Made by a program: the position numbers and the translations under genes. A DNA stretch of 64,000 nucleotides, from NCBI RefSeq assembly GCF_014195095.1, contig NZ_JACIBC010000001.1, positions 496,001 through 560,000 on the forward strand, read 5' to 3'. Below the pieces are notes generated by a model. It ran no database searches. It saw only the letters and a list, made by a program, of their open reading frames with translations, and was not told the origin of the DNA. The DNA comes from Rhizobium sp. BK602 (GTDB lineage: Bacteria > Pseudomonadota > Alphaproteobacteria > Rhizobiales > Rhizobiaceae). Every line of letters starts with the position of its first letter. Position 1 is the stretch's first letter. Positions 43,957-53,095 of this stretch are shown here, in pieces.

Positions 43957-44517
43957 CTATTTACCGCAAATCTCTGAGATCTTCGCCTGCGCGAAACCGC
44001 GGGCGAGTTCCTGCATGCCGCCGACCGAGGATATTAGCTCGCCGATCGGGCCGCTGACGCCGACATGAGAATCGGTGATGCGGCAAGCGCCGACATCGAC
44101 CGTTACCGACGCCTCCAACTGCCCTTTCACCGTTGCCTGCAGTACGCCATGCGATTTGCAGGCGAGATCGGCGTGGGCATTGATCTGCACGCCGCCCGGC
44201 GCGCTGCAGACATCGAGCGATTTGACTTCGAACTTTTCCTTGTGATCGACGCCCGGCAGCTTCTTGCACGGGTCGGCTTCGTTCACCGACTTTTCGATCT
44301 GCGGTCCAAATTTGCTCTGCAGTAGCGACCAGCAGGAGCCAGGTGCCGCCTGCGCCTGCGTCGCGGCTATGGGCAATGGCGACAGCGGCAGGACGACGGC
44401 GGCTGCCAGCAATCCCATGCGGAGCGGCGCAAGAAGCGAGAAGGACAGTGCGGCGGAGATTTTGGTCACGGAGATCGATCCCTTGGCAAGTGGGAGGATG
44501 TTTGCGGTATTCTTCAT
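43957..44517 (-). CDS. Secreted protein of unknown function
   Basis: A 186-residue protein with an export signal (MGLLAAAVVLPLSPLPIAAT, ending TQAQA), which would be typical if translation starts at the in-frame ATG at 44418 rather than at 44517. The mature part has six cysteines (GSCWSLL, EADPCKK, LDVCSAP, ADLACKS, GACRITD, SEICGK), so disulfides are likely in the periplasm. No family is recognised with certainty. It is separated from the RDD-family gene by 54 bases on the same strand. Confidence 0.75.
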   Translation of the reverse strand: MKNTANILPLAKGSISVTKISAALSFSLLAPLRMGLLAAAVVLPLSPLPIAATQAQAAPGSCWSLLQSKFGPQIEKSVNEADPCKKLPGVDHKEKFEVKSLDVCSAPGGVQINAHADLACKSHGVLQATVKGQLEASVTVDVGACRITDSHVGVSGPIGELISSVGGMQELARGFAQAKISEICGK

Positions 44518-44571
44518 GGCTTGAGTGAATGTAGCAAGGCCGCATCTGAGGCAAAGATGAGGCGCTCAGTG

Positions 44572-45411
44572 TCAAGCCTTGAGAACTTTGCAGTTGCTAA
44601 AGCGGTCGTAGAAGGTTTGTCCACGCCAAATGATCAGTGGGTATATCCACCAGATTAGGCCAAGAGTGAGGACAATTGGGGGTAATAAAATAGAAGTTGT
44701 AGCGCTATCGGTTGAGAGGAGGTTGCCGTCCCGTGCCGTTTGAATTCCCCGCTCGATGAGGAGATCAAAATCGAGGCCTCCGGGCTTTGTCACGAAGAAA
44801 TTGATGAAGCTGAGGAGGGAAAGGATAATCAACGGCAGGAATTTCAACGCTTCGCGTTTAAGTTCTGTCCTAAATCCTGGCGGACTATCTTCAACCGTAG
44901 CGACATGGAGCGACAGTAGCCGTTTTCCAGGCGTGCGGCGGCCATTCGCCGACCCATAAGCGAGGGCTAGCGGTATGATGAGGAGTACGACGTCGGACAT
45001 CAGCGCGTTGCTGTTTGTACCTGGATCGATGGGGTTACCGTTTTTGTCGACTGCGGCCGAAAACGATCGCGCGTAGGTCGTTGCGCCGTCTTTCGACGAG
45101 ACGGATGAAAGGAACAGATAGTAGCCGTCGCTGCCAAGCCATGACACATGGCAGAGTTCATTGACACGTGTTTCCCCCGGTTTGAGCGGCCATTGGGCTT
45201 CGATCTTTTCGATGAGAGGACCGGATGCTGTTGGCGAGCATTGACTGCTTTGAAAGAGCGGGACGCTCAGGTTCCACGATGTCACTATCGACAGGATCAG
45301 AAAGAAGAGAATCAGCGCGACTTCAATGATGATGAGGTCGATGAGATACGCAGCCACACGTCGCCAGAAATACCGTGGCGGCAAGCTACTTAATTGTTGG
45401 ATCGTACTCAT
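44572..45411 (-). CDS. RDD-family membrane protein
   Basis: A 279-residue integral membrane protein. RRVAAYLIDLIIIEVALILF is the first membrane segment with the R-x-x-A-xx-x-D pattern of the RDD domain; a periplasmic loop of about 90 residues follows, then NGRRTPGKRLLSLHV, the second RDD signature, and two more segments. The role is unknown in general (some RDD proteins are implicated in ion transport). The gene has lower GC than neighbours but no other sign of transfer. Confidence 0.85.
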   Translation of the reverse strand: MSTIQQLSSLPPRYFWRRVAAYLIDLIIIEVALILFFLILSIVTSWNLSVPLFQSSQCSPTASGPLIEKIEAQWPLKPGETRVNELCHVSWLGSDGYYLFLSSVSSKDGATTYARSFSAAVDKNGNPIDPGTNSNALMSDVVLLIIPLALAYGSANGRRTPGKRLLSLHVATVEDSPPGFRTELKREALKFLPLIILSLLSFINFFVTKPGGLDFDLLIERGIQTARDGNLLSTDSATTSILLPPIVLTLGLIWWIYPLIIWRGQTFYDRFSNCKVLKA

Positions 45412-45600
45412 GAGGCCCTCGATTCTGATCTAGCTGCTAGCGTACGCCGCTCCAGCAGCCGATCAACCTTTGAGCGTGACTGTCCCGTGATCAATTCGCT
45501 TTATATTGGTGGAGCAATTCAGCGCGGCACTCCACCCTTGAAATTCCGGAGATTTGCGGGGCATGGTGCGGACGATTCTCGACAAATATAGGATTTCATC

Positions 45601-45954
45601 ATGCCCTTTTCACTCAGCCCGGCCGCCATCTGGCCGGTGATCATGCTGTTTGCCTCCAACATTTTCATGACCTTCGCCTGGTATGGGCATCTGAAGCATA
45701 AGGGCAGCGCCATCTTCATCGCCATTATCGCGAGTTGGGGCATTGCCTTCTTCGAATATTGCCTGGCCGTGCCGGCCAATCGCCTGGGGTCGGCCGTTTA
45801 TACGACGGCGCAGTTGAAGACCATGCAGGAAGTCATCACGTTGATCGTCTTTTCCGGCTTCTCGGTCTTCTGGCTCGGCGAGAACCTGACCTGGAACCAT
45901 GCCATCGGCTTTGCCCTGATCGCCATCGGCGCATCCTTCATTTTCCGGGGATGA
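45601..45954 (+). CDS. DMT-superfamily small membrane protein (DUF486)
   Basis: A 117-residue protein with four hydrophobic segments. FASNIFMTFAWYGHLKHK, SWGIAFFEYCLAVPANRLG and TLIVFSGFSVFWLGE are the hallmark of DUF486, a single-repeat relative of the DMT permeases. Length and topology match the family. Substrate is unknown. It stands alone between convergent and unrelated genes. Confidence 0.9.
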   Translation: MPFSLSPAAIWPVIMLFASNIFMTFAWYGHLKHKGSAIFIAIIASWGIAFFEYCLAVPANRLGSAVYTTAQLKTMQEVITLIVFSGFSVFWLGENLTWNHAIGFALIAIGASFIFRG

Positions 45955-46066
45955 GGCGAGGGCGAGCTGCTAGGCAGCGGCGGTCGTTCGTCCTATGATT
46001 CGAAGGTAAGGTCGGCAAAGCTTTTGAGGAAAAGCTGCCGGCGGATCGGTATTACGGGAGGATGGC

Positions 46067-47002
46067 ATGGCGGGGTTGTTGCAGCCGGCATCGCATGCGG
46101 CGGTCGCGGGGCTAGCGCCGCTCGAGGCGAACGGCAAGAACCTGTCGATGGCACCGCATCGTTTCGGCTACCTCGAACCCACGGACGCGGCAACCGGTAT
46201 CGCCGCCTTGCGCGGGCGATACGAGGAGCACGGCTATCTCTGGCTCAAGGGCTTTCTCAAGCGCCAGGATGTGCTCGATTTCCGCGCCTGGGTGTTTTCG
46301 CACCTGATGGAGACCGGGCTTCTGAAGCCCGGTTCCGATCCGATGATCGGGCTAGCCGGCCAAGGCGAGTTCGACAAGGTGCTGGCCGACCGGCGGCTGA
46401 TGTCGCTGGTGCGCTCGGTCGCCTATGAGGGCTTTTGCGCGCAGCCGCGGCTTGCCGCCTTCATGGACGAATTCCTGCAGGGCATTTCCTATCTTCACAA
46501 GCGCAAGATCATGCGTTTCACCCGGCCGAACACCAATGCGGTTACACCGGCGCATTACGATCTCGTCTATCTGCGCGGCGGTACCAGCCGCATCGTCACG
46601 GCGTGGATTCCGATCGGTGACATTCCTGCTGACATGGGCGGTCTGGTCTATCTCGAGGGATCGCATCGGATCGGCGCCGACATGGAGCGTGAGTTTGCGG
46701 CCAAGAGCGTGTCGCTGACGCCGGAGGAGCGTATCAGCGCCTTCAACAAAAACATGACGGAGGGAGGCTGGGTCTCCAAGGACCTGCCCGACATGGCCGA
46801 GCGCTTCGATACGCGCTGGCTGGCTGCCGATTACGAGGCCGGCGATGTCGTGCTGCACAGCCCCTATATGATTCATGCCTCGACGACCAACCGCGATCCG
46901 CTCGGCCGCCTGCGTCTGTCGACCGATATTCGCTACCAGAATGTCGAGGACGAGATCGATGTCCGATGGAACAACCATTGGAGCCTCGGAGACATGCTCT
47001 GA
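46067..47002 (+). CDS. Phytanoyl-CoA dioxygenase (PhyH)-family protein
   Basis: A 311-residue Fe(II)/2-oxoglutarate dioxygenase-fold protein. The iron ligands are HYD in TPAHYDLVYLRGG and His in SPYMIHASTTN, with the 2-oxoglutarate-binding Arg in RLRLSTDIRYQ. GGLVYLEGSHR is the typical PhyH turn. Natural substrate unknown. The ATG at 46067 is preceded by GGGAGG. It is followed convergently by the Sel1-repeat genes. Confidence 0.85.
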   Translation: MAGLLQPASHAAVAGLAPLEANGKNLSMAPHRFGYLEPTDAATGIAALRGRYEEHGYLWLKGFLKRQDVLDFRAWVFSHLMETGLLKPGSDPMIGLAGQGEFDKVLADRRLMSLVRSVAYEGFCAQPRLAAFMDEFLQGISYLHKRKIMRFTRPNTNAVTPAHYDLVYLRGGTSRIVTAWIPIGDIPADMGGLVYLEGSHRIGADMEREFAAKSVSLTPEERISAFNKNMTEGGWVSKDLPDMAERFDTRWLAADYEAGDVVLHSPYMIHASTTNRDPLGRLRLSTDIRYQNVEDEIDVRWNNHWSLGDML

Positions 47003-47017
47003 GAGCAGCCTTCCCGC

Positions 47018-47425
47018 TCAATTCATCTGGTCGAGAATCTGCTGTGCCGGCGCGTAGCCTTGGGCGGCGGCCTTTTTGAACCAGATGATCGCCGTGTTGC
47101 GATCCCTAGCGACGCCGTCGCCGCGCAGATAGGCAAAGCCGAGATGGAATTGTGCCTTGGGCAGGCCCTGATCGGCCGCCTTGATGAACCAGGAAACGGC
47201 CTGGCCGTAATCCTGCGGCACGCCTTTGCCGAGTGCGTAGAGGCTGCCGACGCCGTCCTGCGCGGCAGGCTCGCCTTTGTCGGCGAGCGGCTGCCAATGG
47301 ACGAGGGCGCCGGCATAATCGCCCTTGTCATAGGCGGCCTGTCCATCATCGGCGGCATGTGCCTGGAAGGCAACCGCAAGCGCCAGCTTCAGTCCGAAGC
47401 CCATCTGCTTGAGCCGCATCGGCAT
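47018..47425 (-). CDS. Small secreted Sel1-repeat protein
   Basis: A 135-residue protein with a signal peptide (GLKLALAVAFQAHA-ADDGQ) and three Sel1 (TPR-like) units, of which QAVSWFIKAADQGLPKAQFH is typical. It resembles the N-terminal part of the larger neighbour at 47501-48682 (AYDKGDYAGALVHWQPLADKG versus AYDRGDYRTALDYWRPLADKG), so the two arose by duplication. Sel1 proteins serve as adaptors in envelope or signalling processes; partner unknown. Confidence 0.88.
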   Translation of the reverse strand: MPMRLKQMGFGLKLALAVAFQAHAADDGQAAYDKGDYAGALVHWQPLADKGEPAAQDGVGSLYALGKGVPQDYGQAVSWFIKAADQGLPKAQFHLGFAYLRGDGVARDRNTAIIWFKKAAAQGYAPAQQILDQMN

Positions 47426-47500
47426 ACTCCTTGTCCCTGGTTCCCGTCCGGCCGGAGTTCGGCGCGGTGGGATATTGGTGCAAACCTGAAAGCGCCCGCC

Positions 47501-48682
47501 TCAGATCGGAATGGTCTTGCGCTGCAGCGGCTTGTTCTCGTCCATGCCCGGTTCATTGTCGTTGCCGCTCAATGCCTTGGCTCTCTGGAACCATTGGAAG
47601 GACTTCGCCCAATCCGCGGGCACGCCGTCGCCATCGCGATACATCACGCCGAGATTGATGGCCGCGTCGACATAGTCCTGCGCCGCCGCTTTTTCGAACC
47701 ACTCGACCGCCTCGGGTCCGTTCTTCGCAACACCTTCGCCGTCGCGGTACATCACGCCGAGATTATAGGCGGATTCGACATCGCCCTGATCCGCCGCCTT
47801 GCGGAACCATGAGATGGCGGCGGTGTCGTCTTCGGCAATGCCGTCGCCGTCGGCATACATGGTGCCGAGATTATACTGGGCGTCCGCGTCGCCCTGTTCG
47901 GCAGCCTTGAGGAACCAGAAAAGGGCCTGCTTGCCATCCTTGGCCACGCCCTGGCCGTCGCGATACAGGATGGCCAGGTTGTATTGCGCCTCGATCTTGC
48001 CCTGGTCGGCGGCCTTTCGATACCAGTCAAGCGCCTGGCCATCGTCCTTCGGCACGCCTTCGCCCTCGCTGTACATGATGGCGAGATTATATTGCGCGTC
48101 GGCGTTTCCCTGGTCGGCAGCCTTGCGATACCAGATGGCGGCCGCGCTCTTGTCCTGTTTCACGCCGTCGCCATTGTCATACATGACAGCGACGTTGAAC
48201 TGGGCGTCGGCATTGTCCTGTGCCGCGGCCTTGCTGTACCAGGCAAAGGCCTGCGCCCTGTCCTTGGGGACGCCGTCGCCCTCGTCATACATGGCGCCGA
48301 GATTGTATTGCGCATCGGCATAGCCTTGCTCGGCCGCCTTGCGATACCAGGCGGCCGCCTGGGCGTAGTCCTTGGCGATGCCTTCGCCCTTGTCGTACAT
48401 GCTGCCGACGTTGAATTCGCCTTCGGCATTCCCCTGGCCGGCGGCCTTGCGATACCAATTCAGCGCCTGGACGAGGTTCTTTTTGACGCCATTGCCGGCT
48501 TCGTACATCGCCCCAAGCTTCAGCTGCGCCTGGACATCGCCCTTGTCCGCAAGCGGCCGCCAATAGTCCAGCGCCGTCCTGTAGTCGCCCCGGTCATAGG
48601 CATTCTGCCCGGTGTCGGCATGCGCAACGCCATTGAACGCCAGTGCGAAAAGCAGTCCGATGGCCGCTCGCTTGAAATGCAC
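47501..48682 (-). CDS. Secreted protein with nine Sel1 repeats
   Basis: A 393-residue exported protein: signal peptide (AAIGLLFALAFNGVAHA), a short N-terminal TPR-like unit, then nine 36-residue Sel1 repeats (consensus DAQYNLGxMYxxGxGVxKDxxQAxxWYxKAAxQG in shorter pieces), and a C-terminal tail ending QRKTIPI. The repeats are strongly regular, which suggests recent internal expansion. It should form a superhelical protein-binding scaffold in the periplasm. It sits 75 bases upstream of the smaller paralogue on the same strand. Confidence 0.92.
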   Translation of the reverse strand: MHFKRAAIGLLFALAFNGVAHADTGQNAYDRGDYRTALDYWRPLADKGDVQAQLKLGAMYEAGNGVKKNLVQALNWYRKAAGQGNAEGEFNVGSMYDKGEGIAKDYAQAAAWYRKAAEQGYADAQYNLGAMYDEGDGVPKDRAQAFAWYSKAAAQDNADAQFNVAVMYDNGDGVKQDKSAAAIWYRKAADQGNADAQYNLAIMYSEGEGVPKDDGQALDWYRKAADQGKIEAQYNLAILYRDGQGVAKDGKQALFWFLKAAEQGDADAQYNLGTMYADGDGIAEDDTAAISWFRKAADQGDVESAYNLGVMYRDGEGVAKNGPEAVEWFEKAAAQDYVDAAINLGVMYRDGDGVPADWAKSFQWFQRAKALSGNDNEPGMDENKPLQRKTIPI

Positions 48683-48980
48683 GATATCTTCCTCAATTCA
48701 CGGTTTGTGGGACGACTAGACAATGGGCGGGGTGGGGACGCAAGGCGCCTTTCGCACCTGGGTCAACATCGTCAACAGCCTGCGAATACCCCGCCGGCGC
48801 ATCCGTCGCGGGCGCGAGGGTTCGCGTTGAAGCAGATACCGGTCTTCCAATGTCCAAGCTGTCTCTCCCCGCCCGCAAGCTGAAGGGCTATCGATCCGAA
48901 CAATATGGCGATGTCTTGGCCGACGACTGCGGCAGCTGTGGATGACGTCGGTTTTCCGCCATCCGGCGGCGATATCGCCT
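48683..48980. other. Intergenic region without a recognised gene
   Basis: 298 bases between the Sel1 gene and the next membrane-protein gene. It should include the promoter of the Sel1 gene. Short ORFs occur on both strands, but none has a good ribosome-binding site or recognisable product. No clear terminator was seen. Confidence 0.5.
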
Positions 48981-49571
48981 TCACCCCGGCAATACGTCAT
49001 AAAGCCGGAAGATCCAGGTGATCTGATAGATCAGGCCGATGGTCACGAAAGCGGCCTGGAACCGGCGATTGGCGGTGATGGCGGCGATGATGCAGAGCAC
49101 GATATAGATCACGTTGCGCATCGGGTATTCCCAGCCGAGCGAGCGGAAATAGGTTTCGCCCTTCAGCAGCGTGTCGATGAGGTCGACGGCATAGGTAACG
49201 GCGAGAAGGCCGAAAAACCAGCGTCGTCGGGAAATGAAATATTCCTCGAAGCCGCCATAGTCCTCGATCGATGGAGGATTGAGCAGCACGCAGAGAAAAT
49301 AGAACAGGCAGCAGAAGCAGATGAGGAAGAGATAGACGCCGAAACTGATCTCGGCGACGGATTGCAGCCGATATTCCCACCACCAGAAATGGATGATGAA
49401 CAGGAACATCGACAATACCCAGCCGAGATGTACGAAATAGACGCGATGCTTGCCCGGCGCTTGTACGAAGCCGGCCAATCGGGTCAGGAGCTGGGCCAGC
49501 GAAAGGCCGATGACCATACTCATGACCGTCCTGATATAGACGTAGACTTCCGGCGACCGTGCGGCTTCCAT
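48981..49571 (-). CDS. Membrane protein of unknown function
   Basis: A 196-residue integral membrane protein with about six hydrophobic segments (TVMSMVIGLSLAQLLTRLAG, LGWVLSMFLFIIHFWWWEY, FGVYLFLICFCCLFYFLCVL and others). Aromatic-rich, with WWWEYR as a notable motif. No family is recognised with confidence. Only four bases separate its start from the thioesterase stop, so the two form one operon. Confidence 0.8.
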   Translation of the reverse strand: MEAARSPEVYVYIRTVMSMVIGLSLAQLLTRLAGFVQAPGKHRVYFVHLGWVLSMFLFIIHFWWWEYRLQSVAEISFGVYLFLICFCCLFYFLCVLLNPPSIEDYGGFEEYFISRRRWFFGLLAVTYAVDLIDTLLKGETYFRSLGWEYPMRNVIYIVLCIIAAITANRRFQAAFVTIGLIYQITWIFRLYDVLPG

Positions 49572-49575
49572 CCCG

Positions 49576-49965
49576 TCAGCTCTCCGTGGGGACCGCCTTC
49601 GGCGCGCCGTTCTCGTCGAGCGCGACCATGATGAACGTCCCGGCCGTCACCTTCTCCATCTTGTTGTAGCGCGAGCGGTGCGCCCAGGCTTCGACGATGA
49701 GGGTGATCGAGGTGCGGCCGACGCGTTCGATATCGGTGAAGACGCTCAGCGTATCACCAATCTTCACGGGCAGTTCGAACGCCATTTCCTTGACGGCGGC
49801 GGTGACGACGCGGCCGCGCGCGCGCTCGGCGGCGCGAATGCCGCTTGCCAAGTCCATCTGCGCCATGACCCAGCCGCCGAAGATGTCGCCGGCGGGATTG
49901 GCGTCGGCGGGCATGGCCAGCGTGCGCAGGGTCAGTTCGCCTCGCGGCTTGGGGCTGTCGTTCAT
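49576..49965 (-). CDS. Acyl-CoA thioesterase (YciA-like hot-dog fold)
   Basis: A 129-residue hot-dog thioesterase. The catalytic region is ANPAGDIFGGWVMAQMDLAS (Asp in GDIFGGW), followed by VVTAAVKEMAFELPVKIGD and VEAWAHRSR, which match YciA. Members hydrolyse a range of acyl-CoAs in the cytoplasm. It is the first gene of a two-gene unit with the membrane protein downstream. Confidence 0.92.
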   Translation of the reverse strand: MNDSPKPRGELTLRTLAMPADANPAGDIFGGWVMAQMDLASGIRAAERARGRVVTAAVKEMAFELPVKIGDTLSVFTDIERVGRTSITLIVEAWAHRSRYNKMEKVTAGTFIMVALDENGAPKAVPTES

Positions 49966-50216
49966 TCATCGGCTCCTATCGAACAGGCATGATTCCGGCC
50001 TTCAGCCTACGCAATCAGGCCCGAATGGGAAAGGTATCGCTTGTGTGCCGTCACCAGGCATTTGCAATCGGCGGTGGATCGTTCCGACCTGCGCTCGGAG
50101 CGCTGTCCGTTTCGATAGAGGACAGCCGGCAGGCGGTAAGCATTCATTCACCGTTTCTGTTTAGCATTTGTAACCGTTGTCGACCGGGGCCGGGACAGCA
50201 AGAGCGGATCTGGAGT

Positions 50217-51470
50217 ATGGCGTATTTATCCCTTCTGCGGCGGGCGGCGCTGCCATTGCTGCTGTCGTCGGCGCTGGTCGCCTGCACGGCCGATAGCCTC
50301 GTGCCGCCATCGAACATCGACAACAGTGCCCGCGTGAGCTCGATCAAGCCGCATCGCAGCGTGCCGTCTAGGCAGTTCAGCTACCAGGGCAGCCAGGCGC
50401 CGTTGAACTCGGCTTCCGCCAATTACGCCAATGGCGACGGTTCCTTCGTCAATCGGCAAAGTGCGGCGGCGCTGCCGCCTTCCGCCGCCGCAAAGCAGGG
50501 CCGCCTTCCGATGAACGGCGGTGACGAGGCCGTGACGACGACGGACGTCGAACAGGGGCTGGCGCCGCAATCGAGCATACCCTCCGAAGGCGTCAACATG
50601 GATGCCGAACTCGGCGTCGGGCCGAGCGAGGAGGCGCAGTCCGGCTCGGTGGTCGGGCTGGCGCAGGAGGAAGAGCAGAATATCGCCGAGGGCCAGACGG
50701 ATCAGCCGGTTGTCGATGGCATCGGCTCCGATACGCCAATGCAGACCAACCGCTCGATCATCCAGCGTCCCGCCGCGCAGGCCGAGCTCAACCAGTCGCC
50801 GATCCGGCGGCAACAGGGAACGCAGGTGGCGATGCTTCCCCGCGTCGACAATCCGATGCCGCGCATCGACCAGGAGCCCGAGGTGCCGCAGTCGGCGCCG
50901 GGCGCCATGCCGGCATCGGAAATCGCCTGCCGGCAGGAATTGCAGCGGATGGGCGTCGTCTATGTCGACAAGCCCGCGATTTCCAACGGTCCGTCCTGCC
51001 AGGTTCCCTATCCGATCTCGCTCAGCGGCCTTTCCGGCAACATCGCCGTCCGGCCGGCAGTGACGCTGAATTGCCAGGTGACGCTGGCCTTCGCGAAATG
51101 GGTGAAGAATGAATTGGCGCCGGCGGCGCGCACGCGCTACTGGTCGGGCATCGGGACCATCGTGCCGATGGGCGGCTATTCCTGCCGCCGGATGAACAAT
51201 AGCCGGCAGCGCTACAATCCGATGTCGGAGCACGCGCATGGCAACGCCATCGATATCGGTACTTTCGTGCTGAAGAACGGCCATGTCATCGACGTGCGCA
51301 AGAAGGGGCTGTTCTCCTTCCGCGAGGGGCGTCTGCTGAAGGCGGTGCGCAGCGACAGCTGCCGCTATTTCGATACCGTGCTCGGTCCCGGCAGCAATCC
51401 CGAACATTGGAATCATTTCCATTTCGACCTCAGGGACCGCAAGGGCGGGCGGCGATACTGCAGCCTCTGA
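50217..51470 (+). CDS. Lipoprotein with extensin-like C-terminal domain
   Basis: A 417-residue probable outer-membrane or periplasmic lipoprotein: signal peptide with lipobox LVAC (Cys23). Residues 30-300 are low-complexity, rich in Gln, Pro and Ser. The C-terminal 180 residues are the extensin-like domain (PF06904): CRQELQRMGVVYVDKP, GGYSCRRMNN, SEHAHGNAIDIGTFVL and NPEHWNHFHFDLR. The H-x-x-x-x-x-D and HxH pattern suggests a zinc peptidase-like (D,D-carboxypeptidase/VanY-type) fold, so action on peptidoglycan is plausible. The ATG at 50217 is preceded by GGAG; longer frames upstream lack a signal peptide. Confidence 0.88.
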   Translation: MAYLSLLRRAALPLLLSSALVACTADSLVPPSNIDNSARVSSIKPHRSVPSRQFSYQGSQAPLNSASANYANGDGSFVNRQSAAALPPSAAAKQGRLPMNGGDEAVTTTDVEQGLAPQSSIPSEGVNMDAELGVGPSEEAQSGSVVGLAQEEEQNIAEGQTDQPVVDGIGSDTPMQTNRSIIQRPAAQAELNQSPIRRQQGTQVAMLPRVDNPMPRIDQEPEVPQSAPGAMPASEIACRQELQRMGVVYVDKPAISNGPSCQVPYPISLSGLSGNIAVRPAVTLNCQVTLAFAKWVKNELAPAARTRYWSGIGTIVPMGGYSCRRMNNSRQRYNPMSEHAHGNAIDIGTFVLKNGHVIDVRKKGLFSFREGRLLKAVRSDSCRYFDTVLGPGSNPEHWNHFHFDLRDRKGGRRYCSL

Positions 51471-51538
51471 TATCGATCGCCGGGGTTTACCCGCGATCGG
51501 AATCGCGGTTAACTGCGCTGGGATTGAGGAGCCGTTCA

Positions 51539-51793
51539 ATGGAAAATCCGCCGAGAAGGAAAGGCAGCCTGGGAAAGGCCGTCGCCGCTGCGCTCGTTGC
51601 GATCATTCTCGTGATCGGCGGTCGCTGGTATGCCTATGTCGCCTATGCCGAGGATCCTTTCGATGAGGTCGGCATCGGTCTCAACACGATGATGCCAGGC
51701 CCGATCCGTGAAAAGGGCTGCGACATGTTGAAGGCTCGCTTCGAGAACAGGACGCTGCCGCCGGCCGGTTGCGGCGTCAACGGCAACTGGTGA
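51539..51793 (+). CDS. Small single-TM protein of unknown function
   Basis: An 84-residue protein starting at the ATG with GAGGAG nine bases upstream. The start is basic (MENPPRRKGSLGK), followed by one hydrophobic segment (AVAAALVAIILVIGGRWYAY), then a periplasmic C-terminal part with two Cys (EKGCDMLKARF and PAGCGVNGNW) that may form a disulfide. No family recognised. It lies 68 bases after the extensin-like gene and may be co-transcribed. Confidence 0.75.
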   Translation: MENPPRRKGSLGKAVAAALVAIILVIGGRWYAYVAYAEDPFDEVGIGLNTMMPGPIREKGCDMLKARFENRTLPPAGCGVNGNW

Positions 51794-51812
51794 TCACAAG
51801 CCCTTAGCCGGC

Positions 51813-51843
51813 AAAAAAGAAAAAGCCGGCGAGGGGCCGGCTT
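51813..51843 (-). terminator. Strong minus-strand terminator without an assigned gene
   Basis: On the minus strand AAGCCGGC-CCCTC-GCCGGCTT is a perfect 8-bp stem followed by TTTCTTTTTT. On the plus strand no T-run follows. No minus-strand gene was recognised in the 325 bases upstream on that strand (51844-52168), so it may end a small RNA transcript. Confidence 0.75.
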
Positions 51844-52168
51844 GAGTGGTGCTCAGCAATGACAGGGGATCTTTGCTGGCTCCGAAAAAGAACTTTATGG
51901 CACAATGACGCATGAATAATGGATGCGAAGGCAATCAGTCTTCGAATATTCAGGCGCTGACGTTGTCGCCAAGAGGCGTTGGGCGGAGTTGCGACAAACC
52001 GTTGCTCACCTAAGGAGCTATATGCCCGACGAAGGTCACGATTTAATGACAGCTTGTTCCTTTTGGCGAACGCACTGTTCTGCTAGCGCGGGATGGTAAA
52101 AGCCATTTGCCGATTATATAGCGGGCAAACGCCGCGAAATTAATCATCGAACCGGACTTGCCTGCATC
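51844..52168. other. Intergenic region, candidate sRNA locus on the minus strand
   Basis: With 51794-51843 this is a 375-base gap. It contains the minus-strand terminator described above, a promoter-like TATATAATC on the minus strand near 52121-52113, and a plus-strand 25-codon ORF at 52022 with a good ribosome-binding site. The region should also hold the promoter of the ABC transporter operon. Confidence 0.4.
52022..52099 (+). CDS. Possible 25-aa small ORF upstream of the ABC transporter
   Basis: ATG with AAGGAG four bases upstream; the peptide begins MPDEGHDLMTACSFW and has two Cys and two Trp. The spacing is a little short. It ends 69 bases before the ABC ATPase gene. It could be a leader peptide or chance; no family known. 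Confidence 0.3.
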   Translation: MPDEGHDLMTACSFWRTHCSASAGW

Positions 52169-53095
52169 ATGGCCCCGATCATTTCCATCCGTAATCTTAC
52201 CAAGACCTATGCGAACGGGTTCCAGGCGCTGAAAGGCATCGATCTCGATATCGACAAAGGCGAGATCCTGGCCCTGCTGGGCCCGAACGGCGCCGGCAAG
52301 ACGACGATGATCTCCATCGTCTGCGGCATCGCCAATCCAAGCGGCGGCACGGTGACGGTCGGCGGGCATGACGTGGTGAAGGAGTTTCGCGCGACGCGCA
52401 CAATGATCGGTCTGGTGCCGCAGGAGCTGACCACCGATCAGTTCGAAACCGTATGGAACACGGTAAGCTTTTCACGCGGATTGCATGGCAAGAAGCCCGA
52501 TCCGGCCCATATCGAGCGTGTGCTGCGCGATTTGTCGCTCTGGGACAAGAAGGACAACATGCTCCGCCAGCTTTCCGGCGGCATGAAGCGGCGCGTGCTG
52601 ATCGCGAAGGCCCTGTCGCACGAACCGCAGATCCTTTTCCTCGACGAACCGACGGCGGGCGTGGATGTGACGCTGCGCAAGGATATGTGGCACGTCGTCG
52701 AGCGGCTGCGCGCTTCCGGCGTCACCATCATCCTGACGACCCACTATATCGAAGAGGCCGAGGAAATCGCCGACCGCGTCGGCGTCATCAATGGCGGCAA
52801 GCTGCTGCTGGTGGAGGAAAAGAACACGCTGATGGCCAAGCTCGGCCGCAAGCAGCTCATCCTCGACCTGGCGGAGCCTCTGGACGCCGTTCCGCGTTCT
52901 CTCGACGGCAACGGCCTGTCGCTTGGACCGAACGGCATGACGCTGATCTACGATTTCGATGCCGAGCATGAGCAATCGAGCATTGCCGTGCTGCTGTCGC
53001 GGCTGGCAACCGAGGGCATTCACTTCAAGGACCTCTCGACACGGCAAAGCTCGCTTGAGGACATTTTCGTATCGCTGGTGGGAGAAGGCCAATGA
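52169..53095 (+). CDS. ABC exporter ATPase (YadG-like)
   Basis: A 308-residue ABC ATPase: Walker [10 protein letters not shown], signature [15 protein letters not shown], Walker [13 protein letters not shown] and the switch His in [15 protein letters not shown]. The C-terminal 80 residues are a typical DrrA/YadG extension. With the next gene it forms an ABC-2 exporter whose substrate is unknown in most bacteria. The permease start overlaps its stop (ATGA). Confidence 0.92.
   Translation: MAPIISIRNLTKTYANGFQALKGIDLDIDKGEILALLGPNGAGKTTMISIVCGIANPSGGTVTVGGHDVVKEFRATRTMIGLVPQELTTDQFETVWNTVSFSRGLHGKKPDPAHIERVLRDLSLWDKKDNMLRQLSGGMKRRVLIAKALSHEPQILFLDEPTAGVDVTLRKDMWHVVERLRASGVTIILTTHYIEEAEEIADRVGVINGGKLLLVEEKNTLMAKLGRKQLILDLAEPLDAVPRSLDGNGLSLGPNGMTLIYDFDAEHEQSSIAVLLSRLATEGIHFKDLSTRQSSLEDIFVSLVGEGQ

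Noticed and set aside
50226..51539. 437-codon minus-strand ORF
   Set aside because: Antisense to the extensin-like lipoprotein gene, which has a clear lipobox and conserved domain.
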